Source: Dehalococcoidia bacterium (GTDB lineage Bacteria; Chloroflexota; Dehalococcoidia; GIF9; AB-539-J10). Taken from it: 6,027 nucleotides of DNA. The stretch is from NCBI GenBank assembly GCA_030621105.1, contig JAUXIH010000069.1, positions 1-6,027 on the forward strand, given 5' to 3'. How positions within the stretch are numbered: the stretch's first letter is position 1; each line of letters opens with the position of its first letter. Below the pieces are notes generated by a model. The model saw only the letters and a program-made list of their open reading frames with translations, did not search any database and was not told the origin of the DNA. This document shows positions 1 to 6,012 of the stretch, in pieces. A program made the translations under genes and the position numbers.

Positions 1-356
1 TAGTCCACCAGGCCATCGCACACTATCCTTACCAACTTATCAGGGAAGTATCCATTGGTATCCAGCTTTATCGCTAACCCTAACTGCCGTAATCTTTTCA
101 AGAAAGCGATAAGTTTCTCACCATTTATCAGAGGTTCTCCCCCCGTAATCTCCACTCCATCAACAAACCCTTTCCTCTCTTCAAGAGAATTCAACACCTC
201 TTCCGGGTCTATGGAGTCCAGATCCTTATATCCAGTCACAAGGCTGGTATTTTGACAGAAGGGACACCTGAAATTACACCCACCAAGGAATACTATAGAC
301 GCAATCCTGCCAGGAAAATCAATCAGGGATATTTGTTGAAAACCACAAATCTTCAC
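1..356 (-). CDS. nrdG: Anaerobic ribonucleotide reductase activating protein NrdG (radical SAM), 5' part, cut by window edge
   Basis: Translating the minus strand from GTG at 354-356 gives 118 residues open to the window edge. This part carries the radical-SAM cluster motif C-x3-C-x2-C (Cys27, Cys31, Cys34, within GGCNFRCPFCQN) and the SAM-binding TGGEP (residues 71-75). Both are typical of the NrdG type that activates NrdD. In this family a [4Fe-4S] cluster reductively cleaves S-adenosylmethionine to create the glycyl radical on NrdD. The start is chosen because GAGGGG lies 8 nt upstream (plus strand 365-370) and the N-terminus (VKICGFQQISLIDFPG) matches the usual family beginning. An ATG at 370-372 runs in another frame and stops after 17 codons. 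nrdG begins 15 nt after the nrdD stop, so the two are very likely co-transcribed and translationally coupled. The C-terminal part is outside the window. Confidence 0.93.
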   Translation of the reverse strand, partial: MKICGFQQISLIDFPGRIASIVFLGGCNFRCPFCQNTSLVTGYKDLDSIDPEEVLNSLEERKGFVDGVEITGGEPLINGEKLIAFLKRLRQLGLAIKLDTNGYFPDKLVRIVCDGLVD

Positions 357-364
357 CTGCGAAG

Positions 365-370
365 CCCCTC
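365..370 (-). promoter_or_regulatory. Shine-Dalgarno site of nrdG
   Basis: GAGGGG on the minus strand lies 8 nt before the GTG start and just after the nrdD stop codon (372-374). It decides the nrdG start and lets terminating nrdD ribosomes re-initiate. Confidence 0.75.
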
Positions 371-371
371 A

Positions 372-2480
372 TCAACTCACTGAAGCAGGAATTTTATATT
401 CACTCCTCTGCCGAAACTCTTCCTTCTTTCCCGCATTCCATTGCCTAACAGGCCGGAAAAAGCCTACTATCCGGGAATAAACCTCAGTCGGTCGTCCACA
501 TTGGGGACACTCAAAGTGCTCTCCGGTGATATAGCCATGCGTAGGGCAGATAGAAAATGTTGGCGTTAGAGTAAAGTATGGCAAGCAGAAGCGTTCGGTG
601 ATACGCTTCACAAGCAGTTTGGCCGCCTCAGGATCATCTATCTTCTCACCCATAAAAATATGAAAGACTGTGCCTCCAGTATACATAGTCTGTAGATCAT
701 CCTGGTGTTGTAGCGCTTCAAAAACATCGCCTCCCTGGGTCACAGACAACTGGGTAGAATTAGTATAATATGGTTCTGTCTCTCCCGAGGTAACGATATC
801 AGGAAACCTTCCCTTGTCCAATCTTGCCAACCTGTAACTTGTGCTCTCAGCCGGAGTAGCCTCCAAGTTGTACAAACTTTGAGTTTCCTTCTGAAATCCT
901 GCCAGGGTATCTCTCATGAAAGAAAGTACATCTATCGCCAACTTCCTTCCCCTGGCACTGGAAATAGCTTCCCCAAGAAAGTTCAGACACGCCTCATTCA
1001 TGCCAATAAGTCCAATGGTAGAGAAATGATTCCCCCAGTAATTACCACTGATTTCCTTCACCGCGGACAGATAGAACTTGGAATACGGATAAAGCCCATC
1101 TTCAGTAAATCGCTCTATCACCTTCTTCTTAATTTCAAGACTATCCTTAGCTAGAATCATAAGTTTGCTCAATCTTGAAAAGAACTCTTCCTCGTTATGA
1201 GCAAGATAGCCAATTCTGGACATATTGATGGTCACGACGCCAATGCTTCCAGTAAGCGGATTAGAACCAAAAAGCCCTCCCCCACGCCTTTTAATCTCAC
1301 TGAGGTCCAATCTCAATCTACAACACATACTTCTGGTATCTTCTGGCTTCATATCGGAACTAACAAAGTTGGCAAAATAAGGAATACCATACTTGGCAGT
1401 CATTTTCCATAAAGCATCCAGCTTTTCATTGTGCCAATCGAAGTCACGGGTAATGTTATATGTCGGAATAGGGAAACTGAAAATGCGCCCCTTGGCATCT
1501 CCTGCCATCATAATCTCACAGAAGGCCTGATTAATCATGTCCATCTCCAGCTGAAAGTCACCATAAGCAACATCCAGCAACTCTCCACCAACAATAGCAG
1601 CCTCCTCCTTTAGCGTAGGGGAAGGCTCCAAATCAAATGACAGATTAGTAAAAGGAGTCTGGAAACCAACTCTCGTGGGAACATTAAGATTAAAGATAAA
1701 CTCCTGGATTGCCTGTTTCACCTCTTCATAGCTCAGATTATCGCTGCGAATAAACGGAGCCAAGAGTGTATCAAAGTTAGAGAACGCCTGAGCTCCCGCT
1801 GCCTCACCCTGAAGGGTATAAAAGAAATTAACTATTTGCCCTAATGCGCTGCGCAGATGCTTAGGAGGAGCGCTCTGCACCTTGCCCTCAACTCCCTTAA
1901 AACCCTGAAGCAACAAATCCTTCAAGTCCCAGCCACAGCAATAAGCCCCCAGAATTCCCAAGTCATGAATATGAAAATCTCCGCTGGAGTGAACATCCCT
2001 TATCTCAGGAGGATATATACTACCAAGCCAGTAACGAGATACAATCTCAGCGGACACGTAATTATTGAGCCCCTGGAGGGAGTAATCCATGTTGCTGTTT
2101 TCATTTACCCTCCAGTCCACTCTCCCCAGATAATCATCAACAATCTTCCTGGCATTCTCCAACAGCTTCTTAGAATCCCTCAACTTGGCGTGTTGATCTC
2201 GATAAAGAATATAAGATTTGGCCGCTTCAACATATCCGTTCTCGATAAGTATTTCCTCAACAAGATCCTGAACTTCCTCCACTGTAGGAACGCGCCCATC
2301 ACGGCAGGTAATCTTCAGAACAGAAACCACTTTCTGAGACATATCCTCAGCCTTAGTTCTGTCCCCACAATCAACAGACTTAAACGCCTTAAATACAGCT
2401 TCAGTTATCTTGCTGGACTCAAAAGTAACGAGACGCCCTTCCCTCTTCCTGATATGTTTAATCTCATATCCTGTCATCAC
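372..2480 (-). CDS. nrdD: Anaerobic (class III) ribonucleoside-triphosphate reductase NrdD
   Basis: A 702-residue cytoplasmic enzyme that reduces ribonucleoside triphosphates to deoxyribonucleotides by a glycyl/thiyl radical mechanism. Residues ~6-100 form an ATP-cone, the allosteric activity domain that senses ATP/dATP. The catalytic barrel carries HIHDLG (170-175) and the YCCGWDL segment (180-186), whose cysteines match the region of the thiyl-radical cysteine. MCCRL (385-389) is a second conserved cysteine site, and NLEATPAES (538-546) is typical of NrdD. Near the C-terminus a zinc site reads C645-x2-H648-x9-C658-x2-C661, with His where E. coli and T4 have Cys. The glycyl-radical loop is RIVGFF (670-675, radical Gly673), followed by WNAGKKEEF. 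Full length for the family. Start: adjacent GTG (2478-2480) and ATG (2475-2477) codons are both usable; AGGAGG lies 8 nt before the GTG and 11 nt before the ATG, so GTG is slightly preferred. nrdG follows in the same operon. Confidence 0.97.
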   Translation of the reverse strand: MMTGYEIKHIRKREGRLVTFESSKITEAVFKAFKSVDCGDRTKAEDMSQKVVSVLKITCRDGRVPTVEEVQDLVEEILIENGYVEAAKSYILYRDQHAKLRDSKKLLENARKIVDDYLGRVDWRVNENSNMDYSLQGLNNYVSAEIVSRYWLGSIYPPEIRDVHSSGDFHIHDLGILGAYCCGWDLKDLLLQGFKGVEGKVQSAPPKHLRSALGQIVNFFYTLQGEAAGAQAFSNFDTLLAPFIRSDNLSYEEVKQAIQEFIFNLNVPTRVGFQTPFTNLSFDLEPSPTLKEEAAIVGGELLDVAYGDFQLEMDMINQAFCEIMMAGDAKGRIFSFPIPTYNITRDFDWHNEKLDALWKMTAKYGIPYFANFVSSDMKPEDTRSMCCRLRLDLSEIKRRGGGLFGSNPLTGSIGVVTINMSRIGYLAHNEEEFFSRLSKLMILAKDSLEIKKKVIERFTEDGLYPYSKFYLSAVKEISGNYWGNHFSTIGLIGMNEACLNFLGEAISSARGRKLAIDVLSFMRDTLAGFQKETQSLYNLEATPAESTSYRLARLDKGRFPDIVTSGETEPYYTNSTQLSVTQGGDVFEALQHQDDLQTMYTGGTVFHIFMGEKIDDPEAAKLLVKRITERFCLPYFTLTPTFSICPTHGYITGEHFECPQCGRPTEVYSRIVGFFRPVRQWNAGKKEEFRQRSEYKIPASVS

Positions 2481-2488
2481 CCTATGAA

Positions 2489-2494
2489 CCTCCT
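2489..2494 (-). promoter_or_regulatory. Shine-Dalgarno site of nrdD
   Basis: A perfect AGGAGG on the minus strand lies 8 nt before GTG 2480 and 11 nt before ATG 2477. It supports the GTG as first codon but does not exclude the ATG. Confidence 0.85.
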
Positions 2495-2522
2495 ATAATT
2501 GCATCCCAGAATGGAACTTTGT

Positions 2523-2549
2523 GTGCCCTGACTTCTTTCCAAGGAGCAC
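2523..2549 (-). other. Small stem-loop in the nrdD leader
   Basis: On the minus strand GTGCTC (2549-2544) can pair with GGGCAC (2528-2523), six pairs including one G-U, around a 15-nt loop. It lies inside the predicted ~113-nt nrdD leader. There is no U tract after it, so it is not a terminator. I recognise no riboswitch (including cobalamin type) in this leader. The stem may be chance. Confidence 0.2.
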
Positions 2550-2600
2550 TGAATAACAATAAAACCAGCTTGATTCTAATAAGACAAGCCCCTCCCTTTC

Positions 2601-2630
2601 AGTCTAGCAAACACCATATATTGCTGTCAA
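2601..2630 (-). promoter_or_regulatory. Predicted sigma-70 promoter of nrdDG
   Basis: On the minus strand there is a perfect -35 TTGACA (2630-2625), an 18-nt spacer, and -10 TAGACT (2606-2601, 4 of 6 consensus bases). The -10 is preceded by TGC (2609-2607), giving an extended -10. Transcription would start near 2594, leaving a leader of about 113 nt before the nrdD start. A candidate NrdR box lies between -35 and -10, which is where a repressor would block polymerase. Confidence 0.65.
2611..2626. promoter_or_regulatory. Candidate NrdR box 1 (proximal)
   Basis: ACACCATATATTGCTG matches the known 16-bp NrdR palindrome (acaCwAtATaTwGtgt) at 12 of 16 positions by my count, including the C, A, AT, T and G core positions. 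It occupies the spacer of the predicted nrdD promoter and touches its -35. NrdR is the zinc-finger/ATP-cone repressor of bacterial ribonucleotide reductase genes; its gene is not in this window. Confidence 0.6.
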
Positions 2631-2641
2631 CATAGTTAACA

Positions 2642-2657
2642 CCACTACATATGGAAA
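2642..2657. promoter_or_regulatory. Candidate NrdR box 2 (distal)
   Basis: CCACTACATATGGAAA starts exactly 31 bp from the start of box 1 and matches the NrdR consensus at about 10 of 16 positions, with a degenerate outer arm on one side. NrdR boxes usually come in pairs about three helical turns (31-32 bp) apart. The spacing therefore adds support that the weak match alone would not give. It lies just upstream of the -35. Confidence 0.45.
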
Positions 2658-2674
2658 AATAATATAAACTTTAA

Positions 2675-2696
2675 CTATATTTCTCCAGCTATATTT
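2675..2696. repeat. Short direct repeat in the nrdD/cyuA intergenic region
   Basis: CTATATTT occurs at 2675-2682 and again at 2689-2696, 14 bp start to start, both copies preceded by A and one purine. It lies between the NrdR boxes and the cyuA start. In an AT-rich stretch this can be chance, but it could be an operator half-site pair. Confidence 0.25.
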
Positions 2697-2748
2697 TCAC
2701 GATAATCACCCACCCGATAAAGAATCGCGCTTCTGAAACAGGCAATAT

Positions 2749-4233
2749 ATGCGCTATAATCTCCTCTGGATAATGCCTGTAGATATTTCGCAACTTTTCG
2801 CCAGAGAAATCAAGCCATCGCTTGGTTGTACCGAGCCTGTTGCTATTGGCTATGCCACCTCTTTAGCCTACAACGCTATTCTGGGTAGAATTCCCAACTG
2901 GCTAAAGGGCAAAATTCCTATCACATACGTCACAGACCTATATCCACAGGATGTGGAAATCGATAAAATCGAGATATCGCTAAGTCAAGGAATATTTAAA
3001 AACTCCCTGGCGGTAGGAATTCCCCGGGCCGAGGGTGATAAAGGAATCGCTATCGCTGCCGCCATGGGAATATTTTCCTTTCCCCAGGAAGAAGGGGAGG
3101 AGCTTGCCTTATTCCACACAATCAAGCCAGAGGATATGGATAAAGCGAAGCTGCTAACAACAAAAGTAAGTATCCACTTGCTTGGCAAGCAGGAGAAAAG
3201 TAGCAATATCCAAATACGATCTCTGGTCCAGGCAACTCACAAGCATGATTCAGGGAGAACTTTCTCCGGCACAGCAACGATTGCGGAAACCCATAGTAAT
3301 GTCACATCGCTTCACACCCAGGATTCACTGGGGCACATAGCCAAAATACCTTATGGCAAGAAAGCAACGGTGACCGAGAGAAACAACGACATTATAGAGA
3401 GCCTAAAAGCAATGACTGTCTCCGAACTTACTGCTGCCATCAACAACCTTCCCGATAGTGTCACGGAAAAGATGCTGGAAATGATAGAAATGAATATGGC
3501 AATATCAGAAGAGGGGTTAAGAAGACCCAGAGGATTGAAAATTGGTGCCAATTTAAATGCCCTGATGAGTGAGGGCTATCTGGGCAACGATTTAATTACA
3601 TCTGCCCAGATTATGCTCGCATCAGCCTCCGATATAAGGATGAATGGCTCTGATTTTCCTGTAATGAGCTGTGCTGGCTCAGGAAATCAAGGACTGACTG
3701 CCAGCCTCCCCCTTATAGCCGTAGCACAAAAATATAACTACAACGTAAAAGAGTTACTCAGGAAGCAACATGGTGGACACCTGTCAGCAACAGACAAAAC
3801 CAAGCTGAATAAGCTTATCAAAGCCCTTGCTCTGTCCAATATCATCACCTGCTATATGACCTATCATACAGGATACTTGTCCGCTTTATGCGGCTGCGCA
3901 ATAAAAGCAGGTATCGGAGCTACTGCTGGCATCGCTTATCTACTGACAGAATCAACTAAGTGTGTGGAAGACGCAATTCAGAATATGGCAGGGAATGTTA
4001 CAGGCATCATCTGTGATGGAGGAAAGGAAGGCTGCTCACTCAAACTAACCACTGCTGCCTCAGCAGCAATACAAAGCGCACTGTTGTCCACTAAAGGAGT
4101 TCAGATACCATCAGACAACGGAATTATCGGGAAAAATGTAGAGGAGACCATACATAATATCGGTAGGATTTGCCACTCCATGAAAGCGACGGATGATGAA
4201 ATCATACAAGTCATGATTGAGAAGACAAGCTAA
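2749..4233 (+). CDS. cyuA: L-cysteine desulfidase, CyuA/YhaM (UPF0597, serine dehydratase alpha-like) family
   Basis: Residues 22-32 (KPSLGCTEPVA), 306-315 (MSCAGSGNQG), 378-394 (SALCGCAIKAGIGATAG) and 420-431 (IICDGGKEGCSL) are hallmarks of the family of E. coli YhaM/CyuA and the archaeal desulfidase MJ1025. These split L-cysteine into sulfide, pyruvate and ammonia with a [4Fe-4S] cluster bound by three cysteines. By position, likely ligands here are Cys27, Cys381 or Cys383, and Cys422 or Cys429 (inference). No signal peptide or clear membrane segment; cytosolic. At 494 residues it is longer than YhaM (~436) or MJ1025 (~397). Start is uncertain. ATG 2749 has a weak AGG 6 nt upstream. ATG 2773 (486 residues) lies 12 nt after a TATAAT, and if that is the -10, only 2773 is on the mRNA. 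The stop is 2 nt from that of the convergent regulator gene. A serine-directed lyase cannot be excluded. Confidence 0.87.
   Translation: MRYNLLWIMPVDISQLFAREIKPSLGCTEPVAIGYATSLAYNAILGRIPNWLKGKIPITYVTDLYPQDVEIDKIEISLSQGIFKNSLAVGIPRAEGDKGIAIAAAMGIFSFPQEEGEELALFHTIKPEDMDKAKLLTTKVSIHLLGKQEKSSNIQIRSLVQATHKHDSGRTFSGTATIAETHSNVTSLHTQDSLGHIAKIPYGKKATVTERNNDIIESLKAMTVSELTAAINNLPDSVTEKMLEMIEMNMAISEEGLRRPRGLKIGANLNALMSEGYLGNDLITSAQIMLASASDIRMNGSDFPVMSCAGSGNQGLTASLPLIAVAQKYNYNVKELLRKQHGGHLSATDKTKLNKLIKALALSNIITCYMTYHTGYLSALCGCAIKAGIGATAGIAYLLTESTKCVEDAIQNMAGNVTGIICDGGKEGCSLKLTTAASAAIQSALLSTKGVQIPSDNGIIGKNVEETIHNIGRICHSMKATDDEIIQVMIEKTS
2755..2760 (+). promoter_or_regulatory. Possible -10 element of cyuA
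   Basis: A perfect TATAAT lies inside the first codons of the longest cyuA reading frame. No good -35 stands 16-18 nt upstream (best TTCTGA at 2731-2736, 3 of 6 matches). If used, transcription begins near 2767, about 5 nt before ATG 2773, giving a nearly leaderless message. AT-rich context makes chance possible. Confidence 0.35.
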
Positions 4234-4235
4234 GT

Positions 4236-5018
4236 CTACTCCAGGTCAATAATCCTGTAATTTATCCCCTCCTCCCCCAAGCTTTGTGCTAAAGCAGGAA
4301 CTGCATCAGCAACACAAACAAGGGCAACAAACAAGCCACAGTGGGCAGCCTCGATAGCAGCCTCCTTAGCCCCATAGAGGTAAACGGACTCCAGGCCTAT
4401 TTGTCTCAGTGCTACCAGAGCCTCGATGCCTATAGCTCCAACATGCTTCACTTTATTAACTTCGATTCGCAGCCTGTCGAGATTAGTATTCCTCGAGCCT
4501 CCTCTTTGCACACTGGGAATCTTGCATATAATAATTTCTCCAGCCTCCAAAGAAATTAGACCTTCCACGTCAGAAACTCCAACATCCCAACCATGATCGG
4601 CCGATGATATAGCTACTCCTTTCGCCCCCCCTCCTCCATCATAAGTAGAAGCAAATAACAGTCCATTCTCCATATACAGTGATACTTGCTGTCCCCCGGA
4701 TAGATCGCCAGCAGCTATGGCTGTAGATGTGGATATATCTCTTACCACCCTACTCACAAATGTAGAGTATCCTTGTAATTCCCTGGACATCCTTAATATC
4801 CAATCCACTCCTTCCCGGGTCACCCTGTACTGGGAACGACCTTGCGAACTAAGCCAGCCACAGCTCACCATCTCCCGGACATATCCAGATACTGCTTGCG
4901 CCGTGATGTTTATCTGACGAGCAACTTCCCTCTGTTGTATATTGGGTTGTTTTCTAGCTATCTCCAGCAATATCTGAAACTTGGTAGCCAGATTCTTGCT
5001 TCTCAATATCTGTGCCAT
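4236..5018 (-). CDS. Winged-helix transcriptional regulator with an uncharacterised C-terminal domain
   Basis: A 260-residue protein. Residues ~10-82 form a winged helix: helix-turn-helix at 26-50 (QQREVARQINITAQAVSGYV) and wing ~55-68 (LSSQGRSQYRVTREG). Residues ~100-260 form a separate domain with glycine-rich turns (GDLSGGQQ 104-111, DGGGGAKG 127-134), a strand-rich centre and a last part with alternating helix and strand (IGIEALVALRQIGLESVYLYGAKEAA). The architecture recalls the predicted regulators of COG1497, best known in archaea, but I assign that from memory only. The C-terminal domain probably senses a ligand or oligomerises; which is unknown. The gene is convergent with cyuA (2-nt gap) and 41 nt downstream of nth. 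No Shine-Dalgarno precedes the ATG; instead an extended -10 ends 6 nt before it, so translation is probably leaderless. Targets could be its own promoter and perhaps cyuA (inference). Confidence 0.8.
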   Translation of the reverse strand: MAQILRSKNLATKFQILLEIARKQPNIQQREVARQINITAQAVSGYVREMVSCGWLSSQGRSQYRVTREGVDWILRMSRELQGYSTFVSRVVRDISTSTAIAAGDLSGGQQVSLYMENGLLFASTYDGGGGAKGVAISSADHGWDVGVSDVEGLISLEAGEIIICKIPSVQRGGSRNTNLDRLRIEVNKVKHVGAIGIEALVALRQIGLESVYLYGAKEAAIEAAHCGLFVALVCVADAVPALAQSLGEEGINYRIIDLE

Positions 5019-5024
5019 GGTCGA

Positions 5025-5033
5025 ATTATACCA
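5025..5033 (-). promoter_or_regulatory. Extended -10 promoter of the regulator gene, leaderless layout
   Basis: On the minus strand TGG-TATAAT is a perfect extended -10. It ends 6 nt before the ATG at 5018, so the expected transcription start is at or within a base of the A of the start codon. There is no recognisable -35, which extended -10 promoters do not need, and no Shine-Dalgarno. This would give the regulator its own transcript besides read-through from nth. Confidence 0.55.
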
Positions 5034-5046
5034 TCAGATGTGGCAT
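5028..5046. promoter_or_regulatory. Candidate operator palindrome over the regulator promoter
   Basis: The inverted repeat ATnCCA-n7-TGGnAT has five complementary bases in each arm. It overlaps the -10 of the regulator promoter and lies in the 41-nt gap between nth and the regulator gene. Its size and position suit binding of a dimeric winged-helix protein, so autoregulation is the simplest reading. It shares its centre with a 9-bp palindrome, CATCAGATG (5032-5040). I found no second copy near the cyuA start. Confidence 0.35.
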
Positions 5047-5059
5047 CCCTACTTCTCTC

Positions 5060-5734
5060 TTAACCTTGCAAATAACGTAAGTAGTGGCATATCTTCCTCA
5101 ATACACACTCACCACAGCGAGGTCGCCGAGCATAACATACCTTCCTGCCATGCTCAATCATGTGCAGATGAAATTGATACACGCTACCAGGGGGAACTCG
5201 TTGCTGCAACCATTCATGTGCCTTGGCTACAGAAGTCTCCGTATTAATCAATCCCAATCGTTTAGATACCCGAAAAACATGGGTGTCTACGGGCATACAT
5301 GGTTTCCCCAGCGAAAACAACAACACGCAACTAGCTGTTTTTGGTCCTACGCCAGGCAGGTGCATTAAGTATTCTTTGGCCTCAGGCATCGTCGCAAAAT
5401 AAAGAGAGTCTAAATCAATGCGGCCTTGTTCCTGCTTAATCTGAGAAAGCACCTGCTTAATCCTGGCAGCCTTAATTCGCGCCAGTCCACCACTCCTGAT
5501 AGCATAACTGACAGATTCCACTGGTGCAGCAATCACAGCTTCCCAGGAAGCAAAGGTAGAAATAAGTGAATGTAATGCTCTATGTGAATTGACATCCGAT
5601 GTATTCTGGGACAATATCGTCCCTACCAACACTGTGACCGGATCATCATCCGCCTTCCACTGTCGTGGCCCATATTCCTGCTCCAGTAATCTGATAACCT
5701 CGTCAATTGTTCCCGTCGTTATCGCCTTGCCCAT
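5060..5734 (-). CDS. nth: Endonuclease III (DNA glycosylase/AP lyase)
   Basis: A 224-residue base-excision repair enzyme that removes oxidised pyrimidines and nicks the abasic site. The helix-hairpin-helix LPGVGPKTA (126-134) carries the catalytic lysine (Lys132), and the catalytic aspartate is Asp150 in VDTHVFR, both as in E. coli Nth. The C-terminal [4Fe-4S] loop is C-x6-C-x2-C-x5-C (Cys200, Cys207, Cys210, Cys216), exactly canonical. The N-terminal SQNTSD (42-47) matches the family. Length is normal (E. coli 211). The ATG at 5732-5734 is supported by AGGGAG 5 nt upstream. The regulator gene follows 41 nt downstream on the same strand and may be partly co-transcribed. Upstream, a truncated nucleoside hydrolase gene points the other way. 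I see no functional link of nth to the neighbours beyond strand and spacing. Confidence 0.96.
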   Translation of the reverse strand: MGKAITTGTIDEVIRLLEQEYGPRQWKADDDPVTVLVGTILSQNTSDVNSHRALHSLISTFASWEAVIAAPVESVSYAIRSGGLARIKAARIKQVLSQIKQEQGRIDLDSLYFATMPEAKEYLMHLPGVGPKTASCVLLFSLGKPCMPVDTHVFRVSKRLGLINTETSVAKAHEWLQQRVPPGSVYQFHLHMIEHGRKVCYARRPRCGECVLRKICHYLRYLQG

Positions 5735-5739
5735 TGCTT

Positions 5740-5745
5740 CTCCCT
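5740..5745 (-). promoter_or_regulatory. Shine-Dalgarno site of nth
   Basis: AGGGAG on the minus strand lies 5 nt before the ATG at 5734 and fixes the nth start. I could not identify a convincing -35/-10 pair for nth in the 44 bases upstream of the ATG. Confidence 0.75.
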
Positions 5746-5778
5746 ACAACAAAATCTATGATAGAGTATCAGAGCCCT

Positions 5779-5952
5779 ATGGAAAAAGGTAATGTTCAGC
5801 GAATAATCATGGACATGGACCCTGGTATCGATGATGCCCTGGCGCTGATCTTGGCCTTAAAGTCACCAGAGGTACAGGTTATAGGCATAAGCACGGTGGC
5901 GGGTAATACCCCTGTGGCACTTGCCAGCGCTAATGCCTGCCACTTCCACTAG
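5779..5952 (+). pseudogene. Truncated inosine-uridine-preferring nucleoside hydrolase, N-terminal stub
   Basis: From ATG 5779 the frame codes 57 residues. RIIMDMDPGIDDALAL is the signature of Ca2+-dependent nucleoside hydrolases (DxDxGxDD), which cleave ribonucleosides to base and ribose. Asp14, Asp18 and Asp19 match the metal-binding aspartates and Asn43 in TVAGN matches the family Asn. Homology stops abruptly after SANA (residue ~53), and the frame ends four residues later at TAG (5950-5952). A complete enzyme has about 310 residues, so roughly 250, including the C-terminal catalytic His-Asp pair, are missing. Neither other forward frame resumes the family pattern in the remaining bases, so this is not a single frameshift visible here. 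No good Shine-Dalgarno is seen; ATG 5758 is an in-frame alternative. It must be inactive unless the assembly is wrong at the junction. Confidence 0.75.
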
Positions 5953-6012
5953 CCGTTCAACATCCCAGATAACAATAAGCAACTTCGCTTTCAAAGCATC
6001 CCTATTTATCAT
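5863..6012 (-). other. Possible start of an unknown minus-strand gene running into the junction
   Basis: From ATG 6012, with AGGG 7 nt upstream, a minus-strand frame reads MINRDALKAKLLIVIWDVER and on to a stop at 5863-5865. Roughly the first 24 codons lie in the sequence beyond the nucleoside-hydrolase homology. The rest is merely antisense to the hydrolase stub. It may be the beginning of a gene whose 3' part was lost at the junction near 5938-5945. The protein is not recognised and could be spurious. Confidence 0.2.

Noticed and set aside
354..372. ATG at 370-372 as the start of the nrdG-side gene
   Set aside because: That frame stops after 17 codons. The radical-SAM frame starts at GTG 356, which has a well-placed Shine-Dalgarno.
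1857..2498. A 213-codon plus-strand open frame opposite the 5' part of nrdD
   Set aside because: It lies wholly antisense to a certain gene, has no domain pattern and looks like a codon-bias shadow of nrdD.
2481..2600. A riboswitch or RNA gene in the nrdD leader
   Set aside because: I see no conserved riboswitch core or tRNA shape, only a small stem-loop.
4200..4218. Inverted repeat AATCAT-n7-ATGATT near the 3' end of cyuA, considered as a terminator
   Set aside because: It is only a 6-bp AT-rich stem inside the coding sequence, with no T tract after it on either strand.
5084..5368. Plus-strand open frames within nth and within the regulator (5084-5368, 4842-5063, 4981-5247)
   Set aside because: They overlap confident minus-strand genes, lack ribosome binding sites and show no recognisable protein features.
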